Assembly: GCF_019802255.1 (NCBI RefSeq) | Contig: NZ_JAHYSS010000003.1 | Location: 558,001 to 622,000, forward strand | DNA from: Pedobacter polysacchareus | GTDB lineage: Bacteria; Bacteroidota; Bacteroidia; Sphingobacteriales; Sphingobacteriaceae | Reading direction: 5' to 3' | Length of the DNA: 64,000 nt | Shown: positions 55,360 through 62,671 of the stretch, piece by piece | How positions within the stretch are numbered: the first letter of the stretch is position 1 | Layout: every line of letters begins with the position of its first letter | Notes under the pieces: model-generated | The model's database searches: none | What the model saw: the letters and a program-made list of their open reading frames with translations, nothing else | What the model was told of the DNA's origin: nothing | Position numbers and translations under genes: made by a program

Positions 55360-56162
55360 CCCTGAACACCACAGGTAACCAGCAGCCTTTGTACCATATA
55401 ATGAACAATGACACCCACAGGAATGATAGAATCAAACTCGGCATAAAGTGTAAATTATTCCAATTCATCATTCTACGGAACTATTTCCAGCCGCAACTGA
55501 CCCGGAGAAGCCTTTCAGGCTTTCACGAATAAAAGCGACAAACGCTCCGTAACCATATCTATATAAGCTTGGCCCTGCGCGACTGAATGAAGGAATGAAT
55601 TATTCGCCAATTTAGGTAAATTCGTATATCTAAGTTGCCCCCATTTCATTGTAACTGTAAGCTCCACCAATGTAACTACGGGGCGCATTTACCTGAGTAC
55701 TAATTTTAGCCAGTCTCACGCCTTATTATAAATAATAGACTCAATTACCTTCAGTTCAGTTTATGTAGATTTTTTTTTCAATACTTTTCTTTTTCGTTCA
55801 ATCACAACTATACACGTAGATTAACGCATCATTCAATTCCAAATTAATAGAATCATTCCTTTTTTACTGAATTAGATCATCAATTGGCCGATCCAATGAT
55901 TGGGATTCATGATAAACTAATTTCCCCTGTGCACTCCCCAGAATCCCTTCTTCAACAGCTAGTCACTAAGATTCATAACCATAATTATCTGAACAGTTAT
56001 TGTTGATAATATCATTATAAGTTACAGACAAGAGCGCATTGCTGTTTATAGGCGTGGGAAAACTTAATTTTTATATCATTTTATACTATTCCTCCTTGTT
56101 TCACAGAACGAAACATTGGAGTCTAAATACCCCTAATTGTTACGCTTCCACTGATTGGCGAC
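55360..56162. other. Non-coding or fully decayed stretch within the island
   Basis: This region of about 800 bp holds no gene I can support. Minus-strand translation gives only short fragments broken by stops (for example a segment with AFVAFIRESLKGFSG near 55510-55590, overlapping a small AAGCCT/AGGCTT hairpin). The 12-mer CAATTGGCCGAT at 55881-55892 also occurs at 2734-2745. Confidence 0.4.
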
Positions 56163-56558
56163 TTACATTTTATCGAAATAAAAAGCCAAAGCCCAAAATC
56201 CGATGAATGTACTTATGATGTAAAATATACCCAGTGTTATGATTAATGACTGTTGATTTTTAAATTTCTCATCGTAGACGTTAATAATTATTTTATAATT
56301 TTCTGTTTTTATGAAATACCATTTATTGAAGAAATAGCATCCTATAAAAATTAGAATTACAATCCAATGCAATTTGTGTATTGCAAACTTGGAGTTTAGA
56401 TATGTGAAAAACTTCAATAAAGATAATCCAGTGATAATATTAGTCATTATTAATCCCGCCAAAAAGGAACTTGCTAAAAAATGGTCGATTTGCTGCCTTC
56501 TTGGTACAAGCTTAAAGACTCTATACACTATGTAATATAAAAAATTTAGAATTATCAT
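56163..56558 (-). CDS. Multi-pass membrane protein, candidate immunity protein
   Basis: The 131 residues contain about four hydrophobic helices (about 1-14, 29-49, 63-78, 105-127) with short charged loops, e.g. the basic VFKLVPRRQQIDHF. The start overlaps the preceding Rhs-toxin stop by 4 bp (ATGA). Integral membrane immunity proteins of this size are known for pore-forming toxins such as colicins, and the preceding toxin tail is hydrophobic. The sequence itself matches no family that I recognise, so the immunity role rests on context. Confidence 0.6.
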   Translation of the reverse strand: MIILNFLYYIVYRVFKLVPRRQQIDHFLASSFLAGLIMTNIITGLSLLKFFTYLNSKFAIHKLHWIVILIFIGCYFFNKWYFIKTENYKIIINVYDEKFKNQQSLIITLGIFYIISTFIGFWALAFYFDKM

Positions 56559-57553
56559 TTTAAAAAGTTTTCCTCCAATGTTTTGCCATTATAAAGCCAC
56601 GATCCTACTTGACCAGCACCATAAATCAGAGCTCCTCCTGCAACAAAAGGTGCTGCTGCTGTTCCTGCTGTAAAAAAAGCTGCGCCATACAATACAGTGG
56701 AAATTCCGAAATTTACATGAGTAGCAGTAGATACTTTTTCTTTATCGCCTAAATCAGCCAGGTAGGAACCAACCGACAATACATATCCTAAAGTACCGAG
56801 TTTCTTGCCTAATTTAGTTACATGACCTAGAGTACTTCTTAAAGCTTTAGCTGTTCTTTGAGTACCAAATCCTAAAAATCTACCTATTGCTTGAGGTCCG
56901 TTGTTTTGGCGAATCGCTTGTAGACCCAATTCAGCTGCTCCCCAAACCACGCCTCCCAAATTCATTACTTGACCAAGTTCATTACCAAATCCAGCTTGTA
57001 CTACTCCCCCCTTATTAAAATCACCGATAACCCTTTTTCTATCCGCTACAATATTCACCTGTCTAAGCGTAATACCCGGCATTATGAATCCACTCGAATT
57101 CATAACACTTGATTCACTTGGTCTGACTCCATAAATAGTATTCTGCCAGGAGCTGAAGATATCGTTATAACCAGCTCCAGCAGCGAAAGCTTCATTTTGA
57201 CTAGAAAAGTTATACCCACCACTCGATGCAGACCAGCTTCCACCATTTGGAACTTTCCCGCCACCTCCAGAATCTTCAAAAAATTGTCGTAAAAATTTTT
57301 CTATATCCGCAAGTGCATCTGCACCAGTCGGGTCAGAAAATGAAACAGGGTTATTAAACACAAATTGATATACAGAAAAATCGCTATACTTCACTGACAT
57401 TGGATCGATTCCATTAAACCGGCCAAGAACTGGGTCATAATCTCGAAAGAAAGTATTATACAAATCTGGATCAAAATCAGCAATCCATTCACTTCCTCCA
57501 TTAAATAGTGAAGTATTAGGATTGCCTGGCTTAGATATCGGGGCATGCTGCAT
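56555..57553 (-). CDS. Rhs C-terminal fragment with hydrophobic pore-former-like toxin tail
   Basis: The 332 residues start at the first Met after a nonsense codon that cuts the Rhs core. The N-terminal part has the Rhs-associated core (YNTFFRDYDPVLGRFNGIDP, PVSFSDPTGADAL) and a shared pretoxin segment ending GITLRQVNIVADR. Past this point the sequence is unlike the second Rhs copy: a Gly/Ala-rich tail with a long hydrophobic hairpin (GISTVLYGAAFFTAGTAAAP, then FVAGGALIYGAGQVGSWLY). The tail resembles pore-forming bacteriocin domains in character, without detectable motif. The immunity candidate overlaps by 4 bp. As a truncated cassette it may be an orphan that depends on recombination with a full rhs gene. 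Confidence 0.65.
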   Translation of the reverse strand: MQHAPISKPGNPNTSLFNGGSEWIADFDPDLYNTFFRDYDPVLGRFNGIDPMSVKYSDFSVYQFVFNNPVSFSDPTGADALADIEKFLRQFFEDSGGGGKVPNGGSWSASSGGYNFSSQNEAFAAGAGYNDIFSSWQNTIYGVRPSESSVMNSSGFIMPGITLRQVNIVADRKRVIGDFNKGGVVQAGFGNELGQVMNLGGVVWGAAELGLQAIRQNNGPQAIGRFLGFGTQRTAKALRSTLGHVTKLGKKLGTLGYVLSVGSYLADLGDKEKVSTATHVNFGISTVLYGAAFFTAGTAAAPFVAGGALIYGAGQVGSWLYNGKTLEENFLK

Positions 57554-57679
57554 TCCAAATGCATAATAACTACTTTCCTGGCGAACCTCTGCCTGTCCAT
57601 TAAAACCTTCTTCAAAACTGACTCTAACATTATTCAGATGATCACGAATAAAATACTCTTACTTCACATTACCTCCAGA
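57038..57679 (-). repeat. Rhs core direct repeat, copy 2 (about 640 bp)
   Basis: This copy is nearly identical to 59934-60581 in the same orientation. It differs by scattered substitutions, a 6-bp absence (residues ND of DNDPD) and the Tyr-to-stop change at 57659-57661. It can serve for homologous exchange of toxin tails. Confidence 0.9.
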
Positions 57680-57871
57680 AATCCTAACTCGTCCCTCAGC
57701 ATGTGTAACCGCATTTAAGACACTATTTTCATATAAAAATCCATCTATGTAATCTTGCTGTTTCAATAGATTTCCATTCTGATAAACCATTTTTTTAATC
57801 TTTTCACCTCCTGAGGTGTAACTAAACTCTATGTATTTAGAAGGATCGGAAAGATAGGAAATCTTACTTAC
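57554..57871 (-). pseudogene. 5' remnant of the rhs core, broken by a nonsense codon
   Basis: In frame with the toxin fragment, this part reads Rhs core sequence (KISYLSDPSKYIEFSYTSGG, GFLYENSVLNAVTHAEGRV), then SGGNVK-stop-EYFIRDHLNN. The stop TAA at 57659-57661 replaces the TAT Tyr codon kept in the other copy. Upstream the frame ends at the joint with the transposase relic near 57871. Confidence 0.75.
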
Positions 57872-58061
57872 TTTCCCTTACTTTAAAAACAACACCATCC
57901 ATCCACACAATCATATATACCGGATCAAGTGGACGATTCTGCCAGGCTATAATATCATCAGTTACTCTTGCTGTTATGGTGGAAATGGTAGAGGGTGGTA
58001 AACGAAAGTCATACAACTCACGTAGCTCTTCTTCAATGTCAGCATTGGACATTCCCCCCAT
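57870..58061 (-). mobile_element. IS256 (mutator)-type transposase relic
   Basis: A 64-residue stretch reads GMSNADIEEELRELYDF, PPSTISTIT and WQNRPLDPVYMIVWMDG, which is typical of the middle of IS256-family transposases. Both ends are missing: the 5' side stops at an in-frame TAA just before the ATG, and the 3' side runs into rhs sequence after VFKVRES. No terminal inverted repeats were seen. It marks a past insertion and deletion event. Confidence 0.75.
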
Positions 58062-58536
58062 TTACACAGTTTCTTGGATACTGCCTTTTGAAAAGGGAGT
58101 CTACAATCACTGGAACTCCAAGTGTCCCCTATAACTTCTAAAAGAAATGAATTGTCTCTATATGGGATATCCTGCAATTGATATACCATAAGTTAAGTCA
58201 ACATTAACAATTTATACAACTATACCTACTCCCGCTAACGATTCTCTATTTTTGCTTGCTTTTTTTCAATATATTTTATTCAGACCGTACTCAGCTAGGA
58301 ATAAATTGATGCTTCACTGCTATTTTCAGTTTTATCATCTCTTTCATAACTTCATTAATTAATAAAATCCCATGACCAGCAGATTTTCCAGATCCAAAGA
58401 ATTCATGGGTTCTTATAATTATTTAATAACTCAACATTTCTGGTTTAGGAAAAAAACAAGACCAAAAGGCATATAAAACTAGATTTCTTATATCGCTTAT
58501 TTAAAATATAAAAAATCCTACCAGCAATTTAAAAAG
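58062..58536. other. Decayed intergenic stretch with a toxin-tail-like relic
   Basis: There is no intact gene. A minus-strand frame at 58291-58422 is listed separately. A further 71-codon frame (57974-58189) is out of frame with the transposase relic and is not supported. Confidence 0.4.
58291..58422 (-). pseudogene. Coding relic, possible toxin C terminus
   Basis: A frame of about 43 codons without a start reads RTHEFFGSGKSAGHGILL, then INEVMKEMIKLKIAVKHQF, and ends with TGA (58291-58293). Its composition is protein-like and its position, between two toxin cassettes and on the same strand, matches an orphan toxin tail. The family is not recognised. Confidence 0.35.
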
Positions 58537-59457
58537 TTAAAGTGGAATTTCAATCTTTCCCAAATTATTTCCCTCAAAGTCAACAATATAAAAGCCATTA
58601 TTATTCTCTTTAGTATAAACAACCGATTTTTTTTTATTAAAAAAATTAACTGATGAAATTTGATCATTAGATTTAGCTATCAATTTAGCAATTTTAGTTT
58701 TCAAGGGCATGATGTAAATCTCATATGGAGCTTCAAACGCTAACATATCATATTTTTCTGAATACAATGGAGAGACATAAAATGAAATATTTTTTCTAGG
58801 ATCATTCACAGGATTAATACTAACCAGATGTTTAGGATTTGATTTTGAGATTATAATCATTTCTCCCTTAGGTGCGTCGGCTACATCCATCAGTAAATGA
58901 TCACAATCAATTTCTGATACCCGGAATATACCATAGGAGTACAAATCAGTAATCTTTTTTATAGACCCATCGTCTATCTTTAAAGAATAAACATCAGTAC
59001 CATGGAGCTGATTTCTCCCTAATGGTGATCCCTTACCAAATTCAGCTGATTGAATAAAATAGATCTCATTAGAACATTTAGAAAGAACGGCCTCACTTAT
59101 ATTTTTCTGATTTCGAGTTAATTTCTTTCGATGTGTGCCATCTGAATCAGCAATGTAGATATCATGATAGGCCGGATTAGAATTGGCGCTTCCAATAAAT
59201 ACCATCTTCTTTCCGTCATTACTATATTTTGGATTAAAAAAACTACTATCCTGAGTTGCACCTATAACTTCTTTAAATTGAGTTCCATTTATATTTATCT
59301 CATAAATTGCCCCTCCTCTTTTGTCATACAATGAGAAAAGAATTCGACTATCATCCTTTGATACATCAAACAATCCTATTTCTACAATAGGTTCATTAGT
59401 ATATTGACAAGAGTTAAAAAAGAGAATAATAAATATATAAATCAGTATAGTCTTCAT
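58537..59457 (-). CDS. Beta-propeller-like (TolB/PD40-type) lipoprotein, candidate immunity protein
   Basis: The 306 residues have a lipoprotein signal (FFNSC, Cys near 17). Repeated short blade motifs follow: SKDDSRILFSLYDKRGGAIYEI, NPKYSNDGKKMVFIGSANSNP, DIYIADSDGTHRKKLT. These are typical of WD40-like PD40/TolB beta-propellers and cover the whole mature chain. It should be anchored on the periplasmic or outer face of a membrane. It lies 65 bp after the Rhs-phospholipase-like gene on the same strand. Lipoprotein immunity proteins are known for lipase effectors of other secretion systems, so an immunity role is plausible, but a general PD40 lipoprotein is the alternative. Confidence 0.7.
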   Translation of the reverse strand: MKTILIYIFIILFFNSCQYTNEPIVEIGLFDVSKDDSRILFSLYDKRGGAIYEININGTQFKEVIGATQDSSFFNPKYSNDGKKMVFIGSANSNPAYHDIYIADSDGTHRKKLTRNQKNISEAVLSKCSNEIYFIQSAEFGKGSPLGRNQLHGTDVYSLKIDDGSIKKITDLYSYGIFRVSEIDCDHLLMDVADAPKGEMIIISKSNPKHLVSINPVNDPRKNISFYVSPLYSEKYDMLAFEAPYEIYIMPLKTKIAKLIAKSNDQISSVNFFNKKKSVVYTKENNNGFYIVDFEGNNLGKIEIPL

Positions 59458-59522
59458 ATCAATTAGAACTTTTAAATAGTGGTGTAATTTATTAAAAACA
59501 ATTAAAAGGAAGGGAATAAAAG

Positions 59523-60584
59523 CTATTGTGAGAACTCATTACCCAAAGTCTTACCAATACCAATCGGAATAAATAAATTAGCGACTAAAAAAGACCAAAC
59601 CATTTGGTTCGGATCCGCTATAATTGGTTTTCCTGTAGTTGGATCATTCATAAGTGCTAGTCCTACAGAAAACACATTTGCAGCACCCACTCCCAAAACT
59701 AAATCATCTATAGCGACCCTTCGATCTGTGAAAGCTCCTTTTATTCCAGACGCTCCCTTCTTCCAATATCCTAGATCGTGAAATTGTGCCATTGCATCTA
59801 TCAGATTAATTGGCTTCATTAACTTTCCATCTTTCAAAAGCAATTTATATGGATTGGCATCTGGCCCGTCTGGTCCAGGGCCTAGAAAATTGCCATAAAA
59901 AGGCTTGTTACTGACACTTTTTGAAGTTTTTCTTCTATCCGCTACAATATTCACCTGTCTAAGCGTAATACCCGGCATTATGAATCCACTCGAATTCATA
60001 ACACTTGATTCGCTTGGTCTGACTCCATAAATCGTATTCTGCCAGGAGCTGAAGATATCGTTATATTCAGCTCCAGCAGCGAAAGCTTCATTTTGACTAG
60101 AAAAGTTGTGCCCACCATTCGATGCGGACCAGTTTCCACCATTTGGAACTTTCCCGCCACCTCCAGAATCTCCAAAAAATTGTCGTAAAAATTTTTCTAT
60201 ATCCGCAAGTGCATCTGCACCAGTCGGGTCAGAAAATGAAACAGGGTTATTAAAAACAAATTGATATACAGAAAAATCGCTATACTTCACTGACATTGGA
60301 TCGATTCCATTAAACCGACCAAGAACTGGGTCATAATCTCGAAAGAAAGTATTATACAAATCTGGATCATTATCAAAATCAGAAACCCATTCACTTCCTC
60401 CGTTAAATAGTGAAGTATTAGGATTGCCTGTCTTAGATATCGGGGCATACTGCATTCCAAATGCATAATAACTACTTTCCTGGCGAACCTCTGCCTGTCC
60501 ATTAGCACCTTCTTCAAAACTGACTCTTACATTATTCAGATGATCACGAATAAAATACTCATACTTCACATTACCTCCAGACAT
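59523..60584 (-). CDS. Rhs C-terminal fragment with phospholipase A2-like toxin domain
   Basis: The 353 residues are taken from ATG 60584 (a TTG at 60590 is also possible). Residues 1-220 are Rhs core and pretoxin (YEYFIRDHLNNVRVSFEEG, DYDPVLGRFNGIDP, GITLRQVNIVADR). The tail then differs from the other copy and shows YGNFLGPGPDG, followed about 25 residues later by LIDAMAQFHDLGYWKKGASG. The G-P-G calcium-loop-like element and the DAxxxxHDxxY helix (His269, Asp270) match the catalytic layout of small phospholipases A2 as in parvovirus VP1. A hydrophobic C terminus follows. The first codons overlap the broken umuC gene. The N-terminal bulk of a normal Rhs protein is absent, so export of this form is uncertain. 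Confidence 0.7.
   Translation of the reverse strand: MSGGNVKYEYFIRDHLNNVRVSFEEGANGQAEVRQESSYYAFGMQYAPISKTGNPNTSLFNGGSEWVSDFDNDPDLYNTFFRDYDPVLGRFNGIDPMSVKYSDFSVYQFVFNNPVSFSDPTGADALADIEKFLRQFFGDSGGGGKVPNGGNWSASNGGHNFSSQNEAFAAGAEYNDIFSSWQNTIYGVRPSESSVMNSSGFIMPGITLRQVNIVADRRKTSKSVSNKPFYGNFLGPGPDGPDANPYKLLLKDGKLMKPINLIDAMAQFHDLGYWKKGASGIKGAFTDRRVAIDDLVLGVGAANVFSVGLALMNDPTTGKPIIADPNQMVWSFLVANLFIPIGIGKTLGNEFSQ
59934..60581 (-). repeat. Rhs core direct repeat, copy 1 (about 648 bp)
   Basis: This is the partner of 57038-57679, in the same orientation and offset by about 2.9 kb. Here the core frame is intact. The upstream end of the shared sequence coincides with the joint to umuC. Confidence 0.9.
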
Positions 60585-61128
60585 CTCCAACCTCAGTCAT
60601 TTCCAATGATTCCTCAACTTTTCCTGGAGTATCCATATAAAATACACCAGTCTGCTTACAATGCTTCTTTGCAATCTTATTGGCAATTTTAGCTAGGGTC
60701 TTTGTTGCCCCAATACCAATACAAACCGGAACCCCAGTATATTTAAGAATGCGGGCTCGTAGTTTCAAGGCAATATCTTCAAGGTTATGATGCTTGAAAG
60801 AAGCAAGATCACAATAACACTCATCGATAGAATATATCTCCTGATCGGGAAAGGTATCCTGAACGATTTTTGTAATCCTTCGCATCATGTCCTGATAGAG
60901 GGGATAATTGGATGAACGCCACCACAACTGTCCCAACTGCTGTTTTTCACGCATCAGAAAGAATGGTGTACCCATCTTAATACCCAACTCTTCTTTTGCT
61001 TCATTACTTCGACTAATGGCACAACCATCGTTATTACTCAATACACAGCCTGCTTTACCCCTTAATTCGGGCTGGAACACCCTTTCGGCACTAACGTAAA
61101 AGTTGTTCGAATCTATTAATGCGAGCAC
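60571..61128 (-). pseudogene. umuC: Truncated Y-family DNA polymerase UmuC, fused at its break to rhs sequence
   Basis: The 185 residues match the N-terminal palm/fingers of UmuC: ALIDSNNFYVSAERVFQPEL, SNNDGCAISRSNEAKELG-like, SIDECYCDL with the metal-binding Asp/Glu, and GIGATKTLAKIANKIAKKH. At EVGDVW the normal continuation (GIGRR...) is replaced by bases of the rhs core, giving a stop two codons later. About 235 of the usual ~420 residues (thumb and little finger) are lost, so no polymerase is expected. It overlaps umuD by 38 bp. Confidence 0.9.
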
Positions 61129-61561
61129 TGTTCCTCCTTCTTTGATCTAATACACTGTGTGGCACTACTCCCCATATTTCAAAATGAGTAGTGGTAGTTC
61201 TCTCTATGGGTTTAAAATAGGTATTGTCTGGCATTAGATATTCTTTGCCATTATTGGTAAAATATGACCTAAGAATAAACTCATTGTCAATGATCCCTAC
61301 GACGATGTCTCCTGATTGTGGCGTCAACGATTTATCAACCACAAGCAAATCTTCCGGATAAATACCTGAGCCAACCATACATTCTCCTGTGACTTTCGCA
61401 AAGAATGTTGCTGCCGGATATTTGGAGACATAATCATTAAGATCTATCCGGGCTTCCTCATAATCGGCTGCAGGGCTTTCAAAGCCGGCATGTATTTTTT
61501 CAGCGAAAAGTGGTATGAGCGTATGCGCAATTCCTCTTCTGAACAGCTTTATCTCTTCCAT
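61091..61561 (-). CDS. umuD: UmuD-like S24 peptidase with replaced catalytic dyad
   Basis: The protein has 156 residues from ATG 61561. A GTG 21 bp upstream is excluded because it lies inside the promoter -7 box. The LexA/UmuD C-terminal fold is clear (FFAKVTGECMVGSGIYPEDLL, then GDIVVGIIDNEFILR and YLMPDN). In active family members the nucleophile is Ser in GxSM and the base is Lys in EFTVK. Here they are Cys61 (codon TGT) and Arg98 (AGG), the positions equivalent to E. coli Ser60 and Lys97. Self-cleavage is therefore doubtful. The partner umuC is truncated downstream, so the pair probably no longer serves translesion synthesis. Confidence 0.88.
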   Translation of the reverse strand: MEEIKLFRRGIAHTLIPLFAEKIHAGFESPAADYEEARIDLNDYVSKYPAATFFAKVTGECMVGSGIYPEDLLVVDKSLTPQSGDIVVGIIDNEFILRSYFTNNGKEYLMPDNTYFKPIERTTTTHFEIWGVVPHSVLDQRRRNSARINRFEQLLR

Positions 61562-61581
61562 GATTGTAATATTATTGACCA

Positions 61582-61613
61582 CAAAGTTATGCTAATATTT
61601 TTAGTATAATCAA
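61582..61613 (-). promoter_or_regulatory. umuD promoter with candidate operator
   Basis: On the minus strand the -7 box TAACTTTG (61582-61589) is preceded 21 bp upstream by TTG (61611-61613) as a -33 element. Between them lies the palindrome CTAA-N5-TTAG (61592-61604), well placed for a repressor. Whether it is a damage-response operator is inference. Confidence 0.5.
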
Positions 61614-61879
61614 TAGAATTACAAAATATTGAACAACAAACAGACTCTTACCCAAGCAACTAGGAACTAGATTACAAGCCCATCCGCAGGGCTTTCACAT
61701 GTATGTGAGAATTCAGCACCCAACTATTCAATCAAAATAGCTAATTTTTTAGCAAAATATCTTTGTTTTATAAATCACAAGATGCCTAGTCATTCTCTTA
61801 ATCCACGGGGTTATTAAAATATAATATTTATTCCTGCTATTTTATAATTAGTATCTTGAATTTATCATTCAAGAATTAT

Positions 61880-62584
61880 ATGAAAAAACAACTACTCATT
61901 TTAACCTTTATCTTAATTGTTCTTTTCGCCATTTCCTTAGCCGCGGTATCAATTGTACTTCAACCTGCATTTATAAAAGGATATGACCTTACAATGCCAA
62001 AGACTGCAAACATTGGAACTTCCCTTAGTGGTATTGTATCGCCATTTTTCACAGCCATCTCTTCGATTTTAATATTCTTTGCGTTGATGAAACAGATTGA
62101 ATCTAACAAGGATCAACGAATTAAATCAGATGGTGACATGATATTCTTATTGTTAAACCAGCTGGATTTAGAACTAGAGAGCTATTCATACGAAAACAAG
62201 CGTGATGGTGGTGCAACACAACTTAGTACTGGATATTATGCTTTTCTTAAAATGCTAAAAGGCACCCAATTTAATTTTCATGAGACAGAAGAAAAGTTCT
62301 TTGAGACTGTACACGGACATAAAGTTATACTGCTGATTAAATCATTCAAAATGATAGAGAAACGAATTGAACTGAGTCGCCTAAGTACTGATTACAATGA
62401 CGTGTTTTATTATAAACTATATAACTTTTATCAAACCAAATTAAGGAACTCTTTACGTTTCCTCATCGAGAATAACAATTTCAGAGAGAAAACCAATAAA
62501 AAGCCAGTTGCCTTCATTCTTTCTTTTTACGACTATAGCAATATAAAAGCAAAGAAATATCTTGGAGAGTATGATCTTTCTTAA
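61880..62584 (+). CDS. AbiC-like membrane protein (putative phage abortive infection family)
   Basis: The protein has 234 residues from ATG 61880; an in-frame TTG at 61856 overlaps a -7-like TATCTTGA and is unlikely. Two membrane helices (about 5-27 and 46-67) frame a short segment with NIGTSLSGIVSPFFTAISSIL, followed by KQIESNKDQRIKSDGDMIFLLLNQL and a helical cytoplasmic domain with paired conserved-looking FYQTKLRNSLRFLIENN. This layout is that of the putative phage abortive infection protein family related to AbiC. It probably acts at the inner membrane in anti-phage defence. The assignment is by architecture. Confidence 0.65.
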   Translation: MKKQLLILTFILIVLFAISLAAVSIVLQPAFIKGYDLTMPKTANIGTSLSGIVSPFFTAISSILIFFALMKQIESNKDQRIKSDGDMIFLLLNQLDLELESYSYENKRDGGATQLSTGYYAFLKMLKGTQFNFHETEEKFFETVHGHKVILLIKSFKMIEKRIELSRLSTDYNDVFYYKLYNFYQTKLRNSLRFLIENNNFREKTNKKPVAFILSFYDYSNIKAKKYLGEYDLS

Positions 62585-62624
62585 CTCCAAAAATCATAAT
62601 AGTATAATTATCACCTAAATAACT

Positions 62625-62632
62625 TAGGTTTG
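62625..62632 (+). promoter_or_regulatory. Candidate -7 box TAGGTTTG
   Basis: The site matches TAnnTTTG and would start transcription near 62639. It overlaps the TTG at 62630 that could otherwise be read as a start codon, which supports the later GTG start for the next gene. Confidence 0.4.
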
Positions 62633-62671
62633 ATAATTTTAGCAATTAACAATAAATTATCCAATAGCACA

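Noticed and set aside
55500..55600. Frames reading AFVAFIRESLKGFSG or AYIDMVTERLSLLF
   Set aside because: Two overlapping frames look equally plausible, and both are short and broken by stops, so neither can be supported as a gene relic.
57974..58189. 71-codon minus-strand frame beside the IS256 relic
   Set aside because: It overlaps the recognisable transposase fragment in another frame and shows no motif.
61562..61582. GTG start 21 bp upstream for the umuD-like gene
   Set aside because: The codon lies inside the -7 box TAACTTTG and upstream of the expected transcription start; the ATG at 61561 gives the usual N terminus.
61856..61879. TTG start for the AbiC-like gene
   Set aside because: It overlaps a -7-like element (TATCTTGA), and the ATG at 61880 directly precedes the first membrane helix with a Lys pair.
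62630..62671. TTG start for the 279-aa gene
   Set aside because: It coincides with the -7 box TAGGTTTG; the GTG at 62672 lies downstream of the predicted transcription start.
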